Notes: generated from the letters alone by a model not told the origin. Numbered from the stretch's first letter, positions 1 to 10,377 are shown. The stretch is 36,586 nt of DNA from Desulfurococcales archaeon (GCA_015521765.1 WANO01000041.1:1-36586), one strand, 5' to 3'. Program-made: numbers and translations.

Positions 1-172
1 CAATATGTATATATTGTATCAAAAGAAAAAAATAAAGCTATTATAGCTAGCATTGTTCTACAATATAAACCCCTATTCCACGACTTAAAATAAAAGTTTT
101 AAGCTCTGAGTGATTCAGATGATTATGGGTTAATCCAAGCATAACAACCAAAACCCCATCAACAATACATGT

Positions 173-245
173 GCCGGGGTAGCTCAGCTGGTAGAGCGCC
201 GGGCTGTTAACCCGGTGGTCGGAGGTTCGAATCCTCCCCCCGGCG
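173..245 (+). tRNA. tRNA-Asn (anticodon GTT)
   Basis: Acceptor GCCGGGG/CCCCGGC, anticodon arm CCGGG-CTGTTAA-CCCGG, T arm GGAGG-TTCGAAT-CCTCC. Confidence 0.96.
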
Positions 246-355
246 CATAATACTGGGTTTGGGCTCTATAGGCTTTCTGCTCATATGATTCATGATCGCT
301 ATTTTAAGTTTATATTTACTTTTTTATAACTATTTTAATTAAGGGTGCTGTAAAC

Positions 356-1402
356 ATGGTATTTCTTTTAGATCCAGTAGCCATCGCTGCCTACATGCTG
401 GGATACGTAGTTATGATAGCCTTAGCTTCTACTGTGGCGCCGAAGGTAGCTAACAAGGTATCTGGCAGGTTCTCGCTGTATGCATCAATGGCTATTTTAT
501 CTGTTTTAATAGTGGCTCTTACCGCCAGCGTTATATACGTAATATTAAGCATTGTCGGATTAAGCTATATAAGTATAACTGGGCTCATTATTTTCGTGAT
601 TATAGCTAATATTATAATGTATCTAGTGTCACCATACATGATCAACGCTATGTATGGAGCAAAACACGATCCATCACTACAGATGATCGTTAATAACGTG
701 GCCCAAAGACTAGGATATAAGAAACCACCTAAAGCCGTAGTAGTTAACGGCCCGCCAAACGCGTTTGCATATGGAAACATAATCTCAGGAAAATATGTAG
801 CTGTAACCAGAACAATGCTGAGGTTAACCGATAGAAAAGAGCTAGAAGCCGTAATAGGCCACGAGATAGGCCACCACATGCATAGAGACAACGCCATAAT
901 GCTACTTCTAGGCATACTGCCCTCAGTAATCTACTACCTAGGGATAAGCTTAATACACCTAACCCTCTGGGGAGGCAACAGAAGAAACGGTAATCCAGGA
1001 GTACTAATAGCGGTAGGGATACTAGCCATAATAGTATCGTTCATAGTTCAGATACTGGTTCTAGCATTCAGCAGATTGAGAGAATACTTCGCCGACATAG
1101 AGGGGGCAAAAGCAGCAGGAAAGGAAGCAATGCAGAAAGCCCTAGCTAAAATACATATATACTACTCGAGAGACCCAGAAGCGAAAGAGATTGTTAGCGA
1201 AAGCAAGTTCAGAACGCTATTTATATATGCACTAGTTGAGAGCGTAGCCAACCCCTTCTATAATATAGGTAGAAGCGAAATAGAAAGGCTGATGAGAATG
1301 AAGATATCGCCGGTAGCTGAGATCCTATCAACACATCCACCAATACCTAAAAGATTAAAATTCCTTGAAGATCTGGAGATAGGTTACTATAAGGTATACT
1401 AA
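356..1402 (+). CDS. htpX: HtpX-like membrane zinc metalloprotease (M48)
   Basis: HEIGHH motif between transmembrane segments; GGGTG upstream of ATG. Confidence 0.93.
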   Translation: MVFLLDPVAIAAYMLGYVVMIALASTVAPKVANKVSGRFSLYASMAILSVLIVALTASVIYVILSIVGLSYISITGLIIFVIIANIIMYLVSPYMINAMYGAKHDPSLQMIVNNVAQRLGYKKPPKAVVVNGPPNAFAYGNIISGKYVAVTRTMLRLTDRKELEAVIGHEIGHHMHRDNAIMLLLGILPSVIYYLGISLIHLTLWGGNRRNGNPGVLIAVGILAIIVSFIVQILVLAFSRLREYFADIEGAKAAGKEAMQKALAKIHIYYSRDPEAKEIVSESKFRTLFIYALVESVANPFYNIGRSEIERLMRMKISPVAEILSTHPPIPKRLKFLEDLEIGYYKVY

Positions 1403-1512
1403 AATATAGATTAAAACCAGTTTTTATAGTTAAATAATTTTTAATAATATTACTGTATAGTCATCGATATTAATCACCATACCATATAATTTAACACGAG
1501 GACTGATAATCT

Positions 1513-2724
1513 TTGTCGCAAAACAAACCAATCAATCACATAAACCCCGTAATTTCGGAACTTAAAGGAGAAAAAGGCTTCCTCTATATAGAGCGGGCAA
1601 AGCAACTTGCATCTAAAGGGTACAAAGTAATAAGCTTCGGCGTAGGACAGCCAGATATACCTACACCAGACCATATAATAGATAAAGCCAAAGAGGCATT
1701 AGACAACAAAGTAACGGGATACACTGAAACAAACGGGATCAAGGGGCTGAGAGAAGCAATAACAGAGTATCTAAACAACAGATACAATGCACAGGCAGAT
1801 CCAGATGACATTATAGTTACCACGGGAGCAAAGACAGCGCTTTTCCTAGCTATAGCGTCCTATATAAAGCCAGGAGACAAGATACTGATACCAGAACCAA
1901 GCTATCCAGCATATGGTGAGGTAGCTAGATTTCTAGGGGCCCAGCCAATCTACATAAAAATGGATTTCGACCAGTATAACGGATTTAGAATAGATATAGA
2001 TAAGCTGGAAGAGGCCATCGATAGCAGAACAAAGATGATCGTGCTTAACAACCCACACAACCCCACAGGAAAAGTATTTACTTGGGAAGAGGTAAAAGAG
2101 ATATTCCAGCTAGCTGTAGACAACAACATGCTAATACTTGCCGACGAGATATACGACAACTTTACGTATGAGAAAACCTTCAAGAGCATATTATCGATAC
2201 CGGAATGGAAAGACTATGTACTATATGTCAACGGCTTCAGTAAGACGTTCTCGATGACTGGATGGAGACTTGGATACCTAGCGGTTAAGAAAGATATAGC
2301 GCGATCACTAACCAGGCTAGCAGTCAACATATATAGCTGCGCCCCCAGCTTCGTGCAGGTTGCAGGTATAGAGGCCCTAAAAGGCGATTGGGACCCCATC
2401 TATAAGATGATTGAAGAGTTTAGAGTGAGAAGAGACACTCTATATAACGAGCTAAGTAATATACCCGGGTTCAAGGTGTGGAAACCCGAAGGAGCATTCT
2501 ATATGTTTCCAAAGATAGACGAGATTCTAAACAGTATAGAGATGGATGTAGAGAGATTCGTAGAATACCTACTAGACAAGCACCACGTGGTAACGCTACC
2601 TGGAACAGCTTTTCCCGATAAAGCAGGCGACACCTTCATCAGGTTCAGCTATGCAACATCGGTAGAAGACATAAAAGAGGGAGCCAAAAGGATAAAGAAA
2701 GCAGTAGAGGAGCTACTTAAATAA
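1513..2724 (+). CDS. PLP-dependent class I/II aminotransferase (aspartate aminotransferase-like)
   Basis: NNPHNPTG and GFSKTFSMTGWRLGY PLP-lysine motif; TTG start. Confidence 0.93.
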   Translation: MSQNKPINHINPVISELKGEKGFLYIERAKQLASKGYKVISFGVGQPDIPTPDHIIDKAKEALDNKVTGYTETNGIKGLREAITEYLNNRYNAQADPDDIIVTTGAKTALFLAIASYIKPGDKILIPEPSYPAYGEVARFLGAQPIYIKMDFDQYNGFRIDIDKLEEAIDSRTKMIVLNNPHNPTGKVFTWEEVKEIFQLAVDNNMLILADEIYDNFTYEKTFKSILSIPEWKDYVLYVNGFSKTFSMTGWRLGYLAVKKDIARSLTRLAVNIYSCAPSFVQVAGIEALKGDWDPIYKMIEEFRVRRDTLYNELSNIPGFKVWKPEGAFYMFPKIDEILNSIEMDVERFVEYLLDKHHVVTLPGTAFPDKAGDTFIRFSYATSVEDIKEGAKRIKKAVEELLK

Positions 2725-2742
2725 TAATCGCTCCAGAACCAG

Positions 2743-3768
2743 GTGGTCACAATCAGAAAGCCTAAACTATATATAACTAGAGAGCTATTCGAGGAAGCAG
2801 TAAAAAGGCTTGATGAGGTATATGACTACGAAGTATGGGACCGGTATGAGCCGCCGCCATATGATTATCTACTGAAAAAGCTACCTGAATACGATGCTGT
2901 TGTAACGCTTCTGTCCGATAGGATAGACTGCAATCTCATTGAGAGAATCTCACATAGAACAAGAATAATATCCCAATACGCTGTAGGATACGACAATATA
3001 GATATAGAATGCGCAACAAGAAAAGGAATATACGTAACCAATACACCAGGAGTACTAACCGAAGCCACAGCAGATCTAACCTTTGCCCTACTCCTATCAG
3101 TAGCCAGAAGAATAGTGGAATCAGACCACTTCGTTAGATGGGGGGAATGGAAGAGAACAAAAACAGGGTGGCATCCACACATGATGCTGGGAACAGAGGT
3201 GCATGGGAAAACCATAGGTATAATTGGGTTTGGGCGAATAGGGAGAGAAGTCGCTAAGAGAGCTAGAGGTTTCAACATGAAAATACTCTATTACGACCCC
3301 GTTAGAGCACCGGAAGACCTCGAAAAAAGTCTTAACGCGAAATACGTAGATCTGGATACGCTACTATCTAAAAGCGATTTCATAACGATACATGTACCTC
3401 TATCAAAAGAAACCAGACACATGATCAACGAAGACAAATTCAAGAAAATGAAGAGAGGCGCAATACTAATAAATACCGCGAGGGGAGGAATAATCGATAC
3501 AGACGCATTAGTAAAGGCGCTTGAAGAAGGAATACTTGCTGGTGCTGGTCTAGACGTGTATGAGGAAGAACCATTAGATCCCAACCACCCATTAACTAGA
3601 TTCAAAAACGTGGTTCTGGTTCCCCATATCGGGTCTGCTACTAGAGAAACGAGACTAGCCATGGCCAACCTAGTTGTCGATAACCTACTGGCATTCGCAA
3701 GGGGGGAGGTCCCTCCTACACTGGTAAATAGAGAGGTCACCAATATAAGGAAACCTGGATTTTCATAG
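2743..3768 (+). CDS. D-2-hydroxyacid dehydrogenase (glyoxylate reductase-like)
   Basis: [16 protein letters not shown] Rossmann motif, [25 protein letters not shown]. Confidence 0.92.
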   Translation: MVTIRKPKLYITRELFEEAVKRLDEVYDYEVWDRYEPPPYDYLLKKLPEYDAVVTLLSDRIDCNLIERISHRTRIISQYAVGYDNIDIECATRKGIYVTNTPGVLTEATADLTFALLLSVARRIVESDHFVRWGEWKRTKTGWHPHMMLGTEVHGKTIGIIGFGRIGREVAKRARGFNMKILYYDPVRAPEDLEKSLNAKYVDLDTLLSKSDFITIHVPLSKETRHMINEDKFKKMKRGAILINTARGGIIDTDALVKALEEGILAGAGLDVYEEEPLDPNHPLTRFKNVVLVPHIGSATRETRLAMANLVVDNLLAFARGEVPPTLVNREVTNIRKPGFS

Positions 3769-4326
3769 ATCTTTTTCCATAGATAGTTTCTCTAGCTCGT
3801 CAAAGAGATCATATATAACGTCTGCATCATCGATCATGCAGCTACTAGCATAGGGTTTAGCTGATACTCCAATATCACATCTATATCTACACAGCACGCC
3901 AATCTTAACCCCGCTTTTATTCCTATAGATATATAGATCCAGATCTCTAACAAAATATCCGACACACGCTATACACCATGAGCCAGAAAAACACCTGTAT
4001 ACCCGATCACCATATAGTTGTTTAAGGGCGTCGACATCCACACCAATAATATAGATATATACCTCTAGGCTAGATACCTGATCATCCAAAACAGCTTTAA
4101 TACAGTCTATTTTACCGATCTCTCTACGGTAACCACCTCTACCAATTCTAAGCTCCAGCTCCACATAGTTGAGCTCAAGATTACTTCGAACCTTATCAAC
4201 CCTACATCTCTTAGCTACACTCCTAGCTATCCTACTTATTGAGACGCCATCTCTAGGCGTGATCATGAGTCTAGCTACAACCTCTTTAAACATACAGTCA
4301 TCAACACCCTGAGATAGATGCTCCAT
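3763..4326 (-). CDS. Hypothetical Cys-containing protein
   Basis: 187-aa ORF filling a convergent gap; no family recognised. Confidence 0.6.
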   Translation of the reverse strand: MEHLSQGVDDCMFKEVVARLMITPRDGVSISRIARSVAKRCRVDKVRSNLELNYVELELRIGRGGYRREIGKIDCIKAVLDDQVSSLEVYIYIIGVDVDALKQLYGDRVYRCFSGSWCIACVGYFVRDLDLYIYRNKSGVKIGVLCRYRCDIGVSAKPYASSCMIDDADVIYDLFDELEKLSMEKDL

Positions 4327-4417
4327 AAATATTAGTTATGAACCTACCTTAAAACACGATAGAACCTTATTTTATATAAATTCCTGCCATACTATAAATT
4401 CAGGGTGCATATTTAAA

Positions 4418-6346
4418 TTGTCAAAACAGGTTCTAGAACAATTGCTGTGGACAGAAAAATATAGGCCGCGCAGCCTAAAAGATGTAGTTAACCAAGACGA
4501 AATCGTTAAAAGACTACAGGTGTTTGTGAAAGAAAAAAACATGCCCCATCTACTGTTTGTGGGACCTCCAGGTGTAGGGAAAACAACTGTTGCTCTGGCT
4601 CTTGTGCAAGATCTATATGGCGAGAACTACAGGAGATATGTGCTTGAAACAAACGCTTCTGACGAGAGAGGAATAGATGTGATAAGGACAAAAATAAAGG
4701 AGTTCGCCAGGGCCGCCGTGGTGGGGGAGATACCGTTTAAGGTTGTTATACTAGATGAGGCGGACAATATGTGTCTTCATCCAAAGACGAAGGTGCTGGT
4801 GGGGAGGCTAGACGATCTAGAGATTAAAACATTAGAAGAGCTGTATAGAGAGTATGGCGAACAGGATTTCGATATACCATCGCTAAACCCCGAAACGTTA
4901 AGCCCTGAAAACGACAAGGGACATATAGTGGATTCAGGGGAGGCAGATCTATACGAAATAATACTAGAGGACGGAAGCAGAGTTCTAGCATCTCCAGAGC
5001 ATCCTTTTTTCATAATAAAGAATAGGAGAATAGAAGTTGTTAGAGTTAAAGATCTAAGAAAAGGAATGGAGATAGCAACATTTAAAGATAAAATATCTAG
5101 ATGCGCTAGCTGCGGCAAAATATATTATAGCGCAAGTATCCATGAGGTCCCCTACTGCAGGGCATGTATGGAGAGAAAAAGAATTGTGAGGGCTAGTGTT
5201 AATGTGTCTAGCCATATAAGCGCCTTATCTAGCAGCTCTAAGAAGAATAGTACTGAAAAGATCTATTATCCGAGATCAACACCCCTAAAAACACTTAAAT
5301 CACCTGTATACATTAAAGTAGCTACTGTACTTAGGGAAAAGATCTATAGAAAAATACGGAGTCTAGGTGTAAAAGCATCATGTCACGGCAACGATTCACT
5401 GGTGCTACATGTAACTAGAGGAAATCACATATATATTAAAATAAAGGATGTTGGAAGCCAAACAGCAAACATATTGGATCCAGGCATCGAACACTATGGA
5501 AAAACTGTCTACATAGATGTCTATCCCTACATCGAGAGGCAGAAAGATATATACAGATATATCTATGAGGCTACAGGAATTTCAGGCAAGAAAAGTCTAG
5601 ACGTAAAACACGTAAAGATCATATCGATAAGGTACCTAGGAAAACACAAAGTACTTAATATATCAATGAGAAAAAACAAAAACTTCTTCTTAGCCAACGG
5701 GATACTAACGCACAACACTTCAGATGCACAGCAAGCGCTGAGAAGACTAATGGAAATGTATGTTGAAACAACACGATTCATACTTCTAGCTAATTACCCG
5801 TCTAAAATAATCGATCCCATACAAAGCAGGTGCGCGTTATTTAGATTTACCCCATTGAAAAAGGAAGATATAGTAGAAAGACTAAAGTACATAGCCGAAA
5901 ATGAAAAGGTATCATACGATATTGATGCGCTGGAAACCATCTATGAGATCTCTGAAGGTGATATGAGAAAGTCGATAAATATACTCCAGGCAGCAGCAGC
6001 TCTAGGTAAAGTGACTGTTTCAACTGTATATAGAGTTGTAGGTCTTGCACATCCAAAAGAGATCAGAGAAATGATACAGCTAGCTCTCAACGGAAAGTTC
6101 GTTGAGGCAAGAGACAAGCTTCGGCGAATAATGGTGGATTACGGCCTTTCAGGTATAGATGTTATTAAACAGATACATAGAGAGATATTTTCTCCAGACA
6201 TAAAGATTCCTGAGGATCTTAGAGTATACATAGCTGACTATACAGGCGAGATAAACTATAGGCTTGTCGAGGGCGCGGATGACGAAATACAGATAAACGC
6301 TCTACTGGCAAGACTCGTTATCCTAGGAAAGAAGCTTATGGGGTGA
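4418..6346 (+). CDS. rfcS: Replication factor C small subunit precursor containing an intein
   Basis: LLWTEKYRPRSLKDVVNQ, GPPGVGKTT, DEADNM | intein | TSDAQQALRRLMEMY; TTG start. Confidence 0.96.
   Translation: MSKQVLEQLLWTEKYRPRSLKDVVNQDEIVKRLQVFVKEKNMPHLLFVGPPGVGKTTVALALVQDLYGENYRRYVLETNASDERGIDVIRTKIKEFARAAVVGEIPFKVVILDEADNMCLHPKTKVLVGRLDDLEIKTLEELYREYGEQDFDIPSLNPETLSPENDKGHIVDSGEADLYEIILEDGSRVLASPEHPFFIIKNRRIEVVRVKDLRKGMEIATFKDKISRCASCGKIYYSASIHEVPYCRACMERKRIVRASVNVSSHISALSSSSKKNSTEKIYYPRSTPLKTLKSPVYIKVATVLREKIYRKIRSLGVKASCHGNDSLVLHVTRGNHIYIKIKDVGSQTANILDPGIEHYGKTVYIDVYPYIERQKDIYRYIYEATGISGKKSLDVKHVKIISIRYLGKHKVLNISMRKNKNFFLANGILTHNTSDAQQALRRLMEMYVETTRFILLANYPSKIIDPIQSRCALFRFTPLKKEDIVERLKYIAENEKVSYDIDALETIYEISEGDMRKSINILQAAAALGKVTVSTVYRVVGLAHPKEIREMIQLALNGKFVEARDKLRRIMVDYGLSGIDVIKQIHREIFSPDIKIPEDLRVYIADYTGEINYRLVEGADDEIQINALLARLVILGKKLMG
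4772..5716 (+). other. Intein (about 315 aa) in RFC-S, inserted at DEADNM^CLHP...ILTHN^TSDAQ
   Basis: N-terminal Cys (CLHPKTKV), block B-like GSRVLASPEHPFFI, C-terminal NGILTHN followed by Thr; the flanks join into a continuous RFC sequence. Confidence 0.94.
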
Positions 6347-6353
6347 ATGATTT

Positions 6354-7784
6354 ATAAGTATACCGAGAACACGATACGCCAGAAAGGTACCATGGATCAT
6401 AAAGTACCGACCCAAGAAGCTAGATGAATACATAGATCAGGAAAACGCTAAGAACATATTGATCCAGTGGCTAAAAAAGTTTCCCAATGTGGAGAAAAAG
6501 GCAGTATTGCTGTATGGACCTCCAGGTGTAGGGAAAACAACCCTGGTAGAGGTGTTGGCTCGGGAATTTGGATACGATCTAGTCGAGATGAACGCAAGCG
6601 ACTTTAGAAGGTCGAAGGATATAGAGAGAATAGCCATTTTGGCGTCGGATAAAACAAGCCTATTAGGGAAGGGAAAGATAATACTGTTGGATGAAGTAGA
6701 TGGCATACACGCTAGATCTGACGCTGGAGGCATTGAAGCGATACTGAGATTAATAAACATAACTAAGCAACCTATAATTATGACAGCTAATGATCCCTGG
6801 TCTCAATCCCTTAAAGAGCTAAGAGAAAACGCGATAATGGTAGGGCTAAAGAAGCTAGGTACAAGAGACATAATGAAGTTATTGAAGAGAATATGTGAGC
6901 AGGAAAACATTGAGGCTGACGAGGAAGCCCTGAGATTTATTGTCGATAGATCTGAAGGTGATCTAAGATCGGCAATAAACGACCTTGAAGCAATAGCTGA
7001 AGGATACGGCAAGGTAGATATCACAACGGTGAAGACCCTACTTAGGCAGAGAGACAAAGAGCAAGATCCGTTCGAGACGCTAAGGAGACTATTCACCGCA
7101 AAATACGCGTGGCAAGCAAAGCAGGCATTGAGCAATAGCCAATTGGACTATGAGATGGCTATAGAATGGCTGAATGAGAACTTGCCAATACAGTTGGAGG
7201 ATCCTGAAGATCTCTGGCGTGCGTACGAATCGCTAAGCAGGGCATCAATATATCTAGGGAGAATAATAAAGAGTGGCGAGTGGGACCTCCTATCCTATGC
7301 TATGGATCTAATGGGTCCCGGCGTGGCCTTTTCAAGAAGAAACAAGAAGTGGAAGTGGGTAAAATATAGATTTCCAGAACGAATAAAGCTTCTATCAAAA
7401 ACCAAGGAGACTAGAGAACTAAGAGAGATGCTAGCTAGAATCATAGCTGAACACACTAAAACATCCAGAAAAATAGCTAAGTCAGAAACACTACCATTTC
7501 TTAGAGTCATATTTGAATCGAATATCGAGGAAGCCGCAAAATTATCTCTAGGGCTAAGACTGCCCGATAACATGATTAGGTTTCTAGCCGGTAATAATGC
7601 GTCTTCAATAATAAAGCTTGTTAACAAGTACGAAAAAGAACTTTCTAAACTTAAGGGGGCTGAAGAGATACCGGTGGAGAAGGAGCAGGAGATCAGGAAA
7701 GAAAAAAGTAGGAGGAAGTCTAGAGAAACAGAGAGGTCTAAGGAAACTAGGAAGATGGGTTTAGACAGGTTCTTTAAAACGTAA
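6354..7784 (+). CDS. rfcL: Replication factor C large subunit; true N-terminus lies upstream of the listed TTG at 6459
   Basis: Frame open from 6351: ISIPRTRYARKVPWIIKYRPKKLDEYIDQENAKNILIQW..., containing the conserved PWxxKYRPK region; GPPGVGKTTLVE; C-terminal MGLDRFFK PIP-like motif. Confidence 0.9.
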   Translation: MSIPRTRYARKVPWIIKYRPKKLDEYIDQENAKNILIQWLKKFPNVEKKAVLLYGPPGVGKTTLVEVLAREFGYDLVEMNASDFRRSKDIERIAILASDKTSLLGKGKIILLDEVDGIHARSDAGGIEAILRLINITKQPIIMTANDPWSQSLKELRENAIMVGLKKLGTRDIMKLLKRICEQENIEADEEALRFIVDRSEGDLRSAINDLEAIAEGYGKVDITTVKTLLRQRDKEQDPFETLRRLFTAKYAWQAKQALSNSQLDYEMAIEWLNENLPIQLEDPEDLWRAYESLSRASIYLGRIIKSGEWDLLSYAMDLMGPGVAFSRRNKKWKWVKYRFPERIKLLSKTKETRELREMLARIIAEHTKTSRKIAKSETLPFLRVIFESNIEEAAKLSLGLRLPDNMIRFLAGNNASSIIKLVNKYEKELSKLKGAEEIPVEKEQEIRKEKSRRKSRETERSKETRKMGLDRFFKT

Positions 7785-7825
7785 CCCTATAAATCAGCAG
7801 TAATAATATATTTTTCAAGGAAGAG

Positions 7826-8356
7826 ATGAAGACAGAGAGTAAATGTCCAAAACTATTAGTTACAGCATACACAGGTAAAGCTAAAGTTGCTATAAGGGAG
7901 CTTAGCGATCTAATATACATATATGACAATCAGGCAGAAATATTTGAAACCAGGTATAGGGATGTTATTCTAGTATATACTAAAGCTGATGCAGACAAGA
8001 TCTATAACCTCATAAGGCGGAGAACACCAACCGGAGTGGCAAGGGTAGTTAAGATACAGAGTTGTGTTGAAGCCAGGCCTGACAGAATATCTGAGGAAGC
8101 TATAAAGCTGTTTGAAGGTTATAGAGGATCAAAATTCTATGTGGACTGTGTAAGGAGAGGTAGAGCTATTAGGAGCAGTTGGGAGCTGGAGAAGTATGTT
8201 GGAGCAAAGATTCTTGAAAGAGGTCTTGGAAAGGTTGATTTTGAGGATCCAGATATAGTTGTTAAAATAGAAATCATAGATTCCCTGGCTTTAATATCGA
8301 TAATGGATAAATACGGAGATAAAGTAGATAACCGAAAGTTTCGGCCACCCCTGTAA
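7826..8356 (+). CDS. THUMP-domain protein (Tan1-like, RNA-binding)
   Basis: Archaeal THUMP-like sequence (PTGVARVVKIQSCVEA...YVDCVRRGRAIRSSWELEKYVG). Confidence 0.7.
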   Translation: MKTESKCPKLLVTAYTGKAKVAIRELSDLIYIYDNQAEIFETRYRDVILVYTKADADKIYNLIRRRTPTGVARVVKIQSCVEARPDRISEEAIKLFEGYRGSKFYVDCVRRGRAIRSSWELEKYVGAKILERGLGKVDFEDPDIVVKIEIIDSLALISIMDKYGDKVDNRKFRPPL

Positions 8357-8399
8357 AATATTAAATATAGGAGATCTATATATATTGGGACAGTAGGCA

Positions 8400-9629
8400 T
8401 TGAGTGCTAGAAGGATAATAGAGGACATATTTACAAAGCCAACAGTATTTAGAAGAAAAGACGTTCTATACCCAGAATACATACCATCTTACCTACCACA
8501 TAGAGAGAAACAGCTAAAAAAACTAGCCGAAATATTTAGAAATCTAATCCTTAACCCGGGCGAAGTAAGCCAAAGAGCACTAGTGGTTGGGGACATCGGT
8601 ACAGGCAAAACCGTTACAACAAGATCATTTGGAAAGGAGCTTAAGGGTATAGCTAAAGCCAAAAATATAGATCTTAAATACATCCATATAAATTGCCATA
8701 AAGATCGAACATTGTACGAGGTGGTGATAGACATAGCGAAGCAGGCAGAGGTCCCAATACCATCAAGAGGGTTTTCGGCACAGGAGGTGTTCGAGTACTT
8801 CCTAAAATATCTCGAGAGAAACAGATCATACGCCTTAATAGCTCTAGATGAATTCAACTACTTCATCGAAACTGCAGGAAACGATGCGGTATATTTTCTA
8901 ATAAGAATATATGACGAGAATCCAGAGCAAGTTAAAAGAATAAACTATATATTTATAGTGAGAAACCTATCTACACTATATAAGCTGGACACAGCAACAT
9001 ATAGCTACCTTATAAAAAATATAGTAGAATTCAAGCCCTACACAAGCTCCGAGCTTATAGATATTCTGAAAATGAGAAGTGAAGAGGCATTCCATCCTGG
9101 CTCGATTGATGATAAGGTCATAAAATATATAGCGGATCTTGAAGGCTATGATCGTGGGGGAAGCGGAAACGCCAGAGTAGCTATTGAAACCCTCTTATTG
9201 GCTGGTGAAGCTGCAGATCAAGAAGGATCTAAAACCATAACGCTAGAACATGTGAGAAGAGCCAGAGGGTTATTAAGCAGCGATATAGTCAACATCTCGG
9301 ATTCTCTATACTATCTAAATCTCCATGAACTTCTACTTCTCAAATCCATAATAAATGTGCTAAAGAAAATAAAGACCCCCTATACCACGATGGGTAGTGT
9401 GGAGAAGGAATATATGCATTTATGCTCGATCTACGGCTACACACACAGAAAACACACCCAGGTATATGAGTATATAATGAATATGAGTAAAATGGGCATA
9501 ATCGAAACGAGACCCAGCGGCAAAGGAACTAGAGGGAGAACAACACTAATAGGGATAGGCGAGGTCCCCCTTGAACCACTAGAGCAGAAAATAGATGAGT
9601 TACTAAAGGTGAAGTCGGATACAAGATAA
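8400..9629 (+). CDS. cdc6: Orc1/Cdc6 replication initiator AAA+ ATPase
   Basis: GDIGTGKTVTTR Walker A, LIALDEFNYF Walker B, GGSGNARVAIETLLLAG sensor 2, C-terminal winged helix. Confidence 0.93.
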   Translation: MSARRIIEDIFTKPTVFRRKDVLYPEYIPSYLPHREKQLKKLAEIFRNLILNPGEVSQRALVVGDIGTGKTVTTRSFGKELKGIAKAKNIDLKYIHINCHKDRTLYEVVIDIAKQAEVPIPSRGFSAQEVFEYFLKYLERNRSYALIALDEFNYFIETAGNDAVYFLIRIYDENPEQVKRINYIFIVRNLSTLYKLDTATYSYLIKNIVEFKPYTSSELIDILKMRSEEAFHPGSIDDKVIKYIADLEGYDRGGSGNARVAIETLLLAGEAADQEGSKTITLEHVRRARGLLSSDIVNISDSLYYLNLHELLLLKSIINVLKKIKTPYTTMGSVEKEYMHLCSIYGYTHRKHTQVYEYIMNMSKMGIIETRPSGKGTRGRTTLIGIGEVPLEPLEQKIDELLKVKSDTR

Positions 9630-9897
9630 GGAACCGCAGCTAGAAAATATACTGAAATCAAGAGGAAGACTAAAGATACTGAAATACCTAGTTTTTCATG
9701 GCGACGCCAATATAACTAAGATATCAAGAGAAACCGGGATACATCACCAGATAGCCAAAAAGTATCTGGAGGAATTCATAAGGGCAGGTATTGTTGAGGA
9801 AATAAAAATAGGCAGATTAAGAGTGTATAGGCCAATATGGACGGAGCAAAGAATTAGAGTACTAAAAGAATTATTTGAAATGGATGAAACAGCATGA
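9619..9897 (+). CDS. Small winged-helix/HTH protein, not in the ORF track (no ATG/GTG/TTG start)
   Basis: Open frame (I/M)QDKEPQLENILKSRGRLKILKYLVFHGDANITKISRETGIHHQIAKKYLEEFIRAGIVEEIKIGRLRVYRPIWTEQRIRVLKELFEMDETA*; AAAGGTGA 6 nt before ATA; stop overlaps the moaC start. Confidence 0.75.
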   Translation: MQDKEPQLENILKSRGRLKILKYLVFHGDANITKISRETGIHHQIAKKYLEEFIRAGIVEEIKIGRLRVYRPIWTEQRIRVLKELFEMDETA

Positions 9898-10337
9898 TGG
9901 TAGAGATATCATCAAAACCCGATGTTCTGAGAATCTCTACAGCTTCAGGGAGATTAAAGATAAAGAAAGAAACAGCAGAGCTAATAAAGAAAGGATTGAT
10001 CGAAAAAGGAAACGTTATTGAGGCAGCTAAAATAGCCGCTATTCAAGCTATAAAAAACACGTACCATCTAATTCCAATGACGCACCCTATACCGATAACC
10101 GGCGCTAATATAGAGATCCATATTGGCGAGCAACATATAGATGTTAAAGCAACAGTAAAAACAGTATATAAAACAGGTGTAGAGATCGAAGCATTGGTAG
10201 GCGTAGCTACAGCGCTTATAACTATATGGGATATGATCAAGAAATATGAGAAAGATGAGAAAGGAAATTATCCGCAAACTTATATAGAGTATATAAAGGT
10301 TGATGAAAAAATTAAAGATACAGGCATCAATTTTTAA
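9894..10337 (+). CDS. moaC: MoaC, molybdenum cofactor biosynthesis (cyclic pyranopterin monophosphate synthase)
   Basis: IPMTHPIPITG and GVEIEALVGVATALITIWDMIK. Confidence 0.93.
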   Translation: MMVEISSKPDVLRISTASGRLKIKKETAELIKKGLIEKGNVIEAAKIAAIQAIKNTYHLIPMTHPIPITGANIEIHIGEQHIDVKATVKTVYKTGVEIEALVGVATALITIWDMIKKYEKDEKGNYPQTYIEYIKVDEKIKDTGINF

Positions 10338-10377
10338 AATATAAGCCCAGTAGTTTATACATAAACTCGGTGATACT

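Noticed and set aside
565-915. Antisense ORFs across the window (e.g. 565-915, 2865-3278, 3291-3743, 13522-13977, 22723-23139)
   Set aside because: Opposite well-supported conserved genes; Ser/Leu-rich composition typical of antisense frames.
2743-2760. Non-canonical ATC start for the 2-hydroxyacid dehydrogenase, after AGGTGG
   Set aside because: An in-frame GTG is available at 2743, so nothing forces a non-canonical start.
8357-8399. Replication origin next to cdc6
   Set aside because: The gap upstream of cdc6 is only 43 bp and I see no origin recognition box-like repeats.
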